Positions 59,836-64,000 of a stretch of 64,000 nucleotides of DNA are shown one piece after another; position 1 is the stretch's first letter, and every line of letters begins with the position of its first letter. Under the pieces are notes generated by a model, which was given only the letters and a program-made list of their open reading frames with translations, was not told the DNA's origin and ran no database searches. The DNA is from Silurus meridionalis. Its lineage: Eukaryota > Chordata > Actinopteri > Siluriformes > Siluridae. The DNA lies in the NCBI RefSeq assembly GCF_014805685.1, contig NC_060899.1:11336954-11400953 (forward strand). Direction: 5' to 3'. The position numbers and the translations under genes are program-made.

Positions 59836-60647
59836 TGTCAGACGGATTTAGGGAAAGGATCAAGGGGAAGGTAGGGGGAATTGGGCGTGGAAGCAAAAGG
59901 GGAAGGTAACTTCTTAGTTTTTTGGGGCACTTGGAGAGAAAGGAGGGAAATCGGAATTCCAGTGGGTTTTCAATGCAGGAAACCTAGTGGATATAAGGTG
60001 AAAATGTTCCTCCTTATTGGGCTGAGAGGTTTACAGAGGCATCATTTCTTTACATTTACATTAATTCACAAAGAGTACAATCTTTAGAGCATGTAAAAGC
60101 TATGAGCCGTACTTAAGGCCTTGTGATTTGGGCCTTGGGTTTTGGTATTTGACCTCAAAACGTTAGTAGGAAATTCTCAGAGCAGCCACTACCCACATCA
60201 CTGACTTTGAGAGATTGTGCTGAATTGCATGCCAACCTGGAAGAAGGGCCTCCATCTTTGCGATTCTGCCTTCCAAGGGAAAGAGAGAGTGACTACAGTA
60301 GATTAGCATATGTACTCTTGCATTACTGGGCTTGATGTGTTGTGAAAAGGAGGATGGGAGTGGATCTCTCTTCTGTCTCTTAAGTGGATGGGACTTTATT
60401 TGGTTTGAAGCACTGGTTTTGCATGGGAAGGCAGACCCCTGGAGACAAAGCTGTCACACTGCAAATGGAGACCCCTGATGCTGGCAGGAGCCCTCTGGCA
60501 AAATGAAAATAAGTGGCACAGATACATCATGCCAGCCAACTGTAGGTCTAAGGGAATACAGTGTGGCTGGAGAGAAGCTGGAACAAATGGGTGTAATCGA
60601 GATTTAAATTAAAATAACCTGAGCATGAACTGACATAAATGTAAGGG

Positions 60648-60706
60648 GGATGGATGGATGGATGGATGGATGGATGGATGGATGGATGGATGGATGGATG
60701 GATGGA
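60648..60706. repeat. GGAT tetranucleotide array
   Basis: About 14 perfect ATGG/GGAT units. A short second run with GGGT variants occurs at 60792-60828. Confidence 0.95.
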
Positions 60707-60930
60707 TTATTTGTTGTTGCGGTATATTTAAATATATTTTAAACATTATTTACTTTTATTTCTCTTTTTATTAGGTACAGAACAGGAACGATAGATGGAT
60801 GGATGGGTGGATGGGTGGATGGATGGATTGGTGACAATTGGATTAATATGCCAGGCTGACAAACAATTTATTGACAAAGAGTGATTTGGAAAAATTCTGA
60901 GTGTTTCAAACCTTTCCATTACACACAGCA

Positions 60931-61050
<120 letters not shown>

Positions 61051-61139
61051 AGTCTCTCCTACTCAGGTATTCAGATGATGTCTGGGATTTGGTCACCCTC
61101 TGCTTCTTCACACAATTAAGCTAATTATTAATGAATTCA

Positions 61140-61440
61140 TGGGTTAAGAGAGCAGGCCCAGCCAGCGTCCTTCAGGTGAGCTGATTGAAAGTTTGACATT
61201 CCCTGGCAGAGCACAGATCATTTGTCCAGAGGGGATCAGAGGCGCTCTGTTCCAAATGCCATGAGTGGGGGCCACACACAATGGGCCAAATGCGCTGCTA
61301 TTATCTCTGGTGTCAGCTACTGGTGCCCTCCTGCTTGAAGAGGTCTCCTTCGTCTGCAACTGTTGCCACTCAGGAACACATCATTAGCCAGTCTGTCAAT
61401 TCCCCCCACCCCACCTGAACTTTATCAGAGCTGCTATAAA
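61140..61440. promoter_or_regulatory. Candidate conserved noncoding element
   Basis: G+C-balanced unique DNA after the GATA array (TGAGCTGATTGAAAGTTTGA, CACAGATCATTTGTCCAGAG, CACAATGGGCCAAATGCG). No exon signals are convincing. Confidence 0.22.
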
Positions 61441-61894
61441 TACAACAGATACATGCAGCACAGTCTTTCTGAACTTCTTTCATCATAGTGCTCATTTTTC
61501 TGAGTATCTTCATGTGGTGCTTCATTGACAGGTTAGATGGCTAACATTCAATGCATGAGGGATGCTTCAGTTCAGTCTTGTTTGCATAGAAACCTGCTTG
61601 GAAAGTAGCGGAACATGGCAACTTCAGTTATGATTCTGTATGCCATTTGTGCAAAATGATATAATATCTCTTCAAGGACTCTGGCAAACTTCATTATTCT
61701 AAATCAATTTGGTTGTTTTTGAATGATTTGGTCCACATACAAGAAAGTAGTTTGACAGTACATTCATATTCAAGTGTTTCTTACATATAGTCTGAGCCAA
61801 CCTAAGGAGAACTAAGCAATGCTACAATGCTAAGCAAATCTACATAAAGCTCCCTATTAAGTTCATACTTCCCTTTCACAAATTACTTACCGCA

Positions 61895-62205
61895 TTCCTA
61901 GCTTACAGAACGCCTTTTGGTTGAAGATTCCTATTAAAAAAAGAGAATACGCCAGACCCAATGATCTCGCTTCCACTGGCAAATGAAGAAAAGATGATTG
62001 ATCTGATGCCAGACAGCTCTGCGTTTGCTCTGTGGTTAGGGGCAATATCTATGGAGATCACGAAGCTGTTGTATTTGGGCACTACCTGATCAAACAGAGC
62101 CCATAAAATGCCCTCGCTCAGGACATCATTAGCAGCATGGGTACCAGTCATGCTTTGTTGATGCCTGAAGAGATGCACGGCTATGTGGGTGGTCCAGTAC
62201 GTGAT
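61895..62205 (-). other. Unassigned reverse open stretch, exon or conserved element
   Basis: On the reverse strand about 100 codons are open with mixed, non-repetitive composition (words include THAANDVLSEGILWALFDQ and YNSFVISIDIAPNHRA). Two donor-like words, GTAAGC and GTAAGTAA, occur at its 3' edge near 61906 and 61890. No ATG is needed if it were an internal exon, but no strong acceptor is seen upstream and I recognise no domain. It is as likely to be a conserved noncoding element as a coding exon. Confidence 0.2.
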
Positions 62206-63355
62206 CCTTCACCTCAGAGGTAGCAAACGGCCTCTTATTAACTATCAGTCAAGAATGTAGTTCTGCTTCACTATACAAATCTGTGTAGACCTAAAAAGAT
62301 TTGGGTGGGCTCATCAAATAGCATGTTTTCCAGTTAATATTATTCTATCTACAGTGCAGCATCTATACAATGGCAAATGCTAAAACTATTAAATGGTATA
62401 CAGTCATTCACTCACATGCAAAAGGCCTCAAATTTATGGCATATACTTTTATTAAACTGGCATAGTATACTAGAACAAGAATTGAACAGCTGAATGACGT
62501 ACTCCACATCCAAGGTTCGGTTTTCCTATATGGAGAATGTGTATAGGATTTACACATGGCACATGACAGCTTCTCCATTCTCACTCTCACAGGAAGTCTT
62601 TGTTTTTTTTTTTCCCCTTTGGCATTGCCAGACTAACTTATATGGATTTCTTGAGATGGGAAACAGTACAAGCGTACCCACAGCCTCATGGGAATTATCA
62701 TGTAAACCATCATCTTGAGGGTGAAAAATAGACTTTGCCACCAAGGCTTTTTGAGATTCAAGACCATGTTTACAGTAGTGTATTCGCTGTTACTCTGACT
62801 GATAATCTAAAACCGGAGGAGTCAGTTAGAATCATCCAAAAAAAGTAATGTTTTTAATGTATTATGAGCAGAAGTAGAAATTATGAATTGTTGAAATGAT
62901 ATCTGATAAGGAAACCTTCCATTCATTCATTCATTCATTTAGTAAATGCTTGGTTTGAGTTTTGGGAGGAATCATAAGGAGGACATTGAGCAACCTGATG
63001 TTGACATGGAGTACAAATGGCAAACAGCAGCCAGGATTGAACTGGGTGCTTTGTATAGTAGAACTGCTTGTCTGGACATAATCTTAGAATATTTTCAAAA
63101 GATGGTACAGTTTTACAGATGTACAGTTTTAACAGATCTATGACTGAAATCGATTAAATGTGTAAAAAATTATTGAAGAACAAAACGCTCAACTAAAAAA
63201 AAAAATCCATTCTGTACTCTTCAGTGAGAGTCCAAACACTTGCCCCAATCCTCTCTTTTATTACGGACTTCAAACCATCCAGGCTGACTTTTTGATGCAG
63301 GCGTGGCAGTGCGGAACTTCACATTTAGCTTTGACATCTCAGACAATTGGTGGAG

Positions 63356-63386
63356 AGAGTAAGAGAGAGAAAGAGAGAAAGAGAAA

Positions 63387-63440
<54 letters not shown>
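63356..63440. repeat. GA dinucleotide array
   Basis: Imperfect then pure GA repeat, a purine-only tract of about 80 bases. Confidence 0.93.
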
Positions 63441-63441
<1 letters not shown>

Positions 63442-64000
63442 CGGCAACCTTCACAACTTTGAAGCACACATAAAACTTAGATCAATTGTATTTATAAAGG
63501 TGCAGCAGTGGGGAGAAACTTGCCATCCTCAAACCAGGCCTAAATCAACATTTCAAAGTCTTTACAGAGCTCTGTGCTTTCATGGCAGATCAGAGAGCTC
63601 TGGATTGGCATTGCTTCATTTACATGGTTGTGAAATAGGCGGCCATTGCATCTCTGAGACGAGAAAGTGGAACTCTATCAGATAGCCATTACCGGACTGG
63701 AAAAAATGGCTTTCTTTCTTCTTTTGCAGAAGAGGGTAAAGTTAAAAAAAATTAAACAGACGGCACATTTTTTTTTGCTAACAAAAAGAAATCGATATGT
63801 TACATAAGTTTAAAAAAGAATGAAAATCCAGGGAGACCTTAGGGAATCAAACGCCTGACACTGAAGAACACTTAATCGGTAAACATGAGAGATATGACCT
63901 GAACCAGGAGCATAAAAGAATGAAAGCGAGAAAGAAAAGTTTGAGCGACTCGTTGAGAGCGAGCTGGATCTGTGGACCTGTCACTTGATTAGTCCTCTTG

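Overview
This window looks like ray-finned (teleost) fish genomic DNA. The one convincing protein-coding feature is the large second exon of a teashirt zinc-finger gene, best matched to tshz2. The rest is a gene desert: long A+T-leaning stretches, many CA/GT, TA, GA and tri- or tetranucleotide microsatellites, and interspersed repeats of teleost type (Tc1-like DNA-transposon remnants, tRNA-derived SINEs, 5'-truncated non-LTR retrotransposons, and a short element with TA target duplications). The species cannot be named from the sequence; an otophysan such as a catfish is possible but unproven.

Layout. Positions 1-36363 have no supportable exon. They are most likely the long first intron of tshz2 and/or its 5' flank, because TSHZ genes carry a very short first coding exon followed by a very long intron. 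This part holds several Tc1-like remnants (3.3, 4.7, 6.2, 9.0 and 15.6 kb), large dinucleotide arrays, an interrupted CTA-rich trinucleotide array of about 0.9 kb split by a SINE (21.4-22.3 kb), a CpG-richer stretch (about 24.1-24.8 kb), and several unique stretches with the look of conserved noncoding elements. Positions 36364-39392 are tshz2 exon 2, entered through a clear splice acceptor and running open for about 1,009 codons to a TAG stop. A 3' UTR follows, with a long TA array about 60 bases after the stop and several AATAAA signals.

Positions 40.4-64 kb are downstream gene desert. Between 42.7 and 50.5 kb lies a dense nest of repeats in which insertion order can be read from target-site duplications: LINE into Tc1-like element, LINE into an unclassified teleost repeat, SINE into SINE into repeat, and SINE into Tc1-like element. 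The tRNA-Glu SINE at 46 kb and the two LINE fragments share the same 3' terminal sequence, which suggests that this SINE uses that LINE's machinery.

How the parts fit: tshz2 encodes a nuclear transcriptional regulator (five zinc fingers, an atypical homeodomain and a CtBP-type motif). Developmental regulators of this kind usually sit in deserts rich in long-range enhancers, so the non-repeat islands are the best candidates for function outside the exon. I found no sign of a previously undescribed gene system. The most informative novelties are the repeat relationships and the regulatory candidates.
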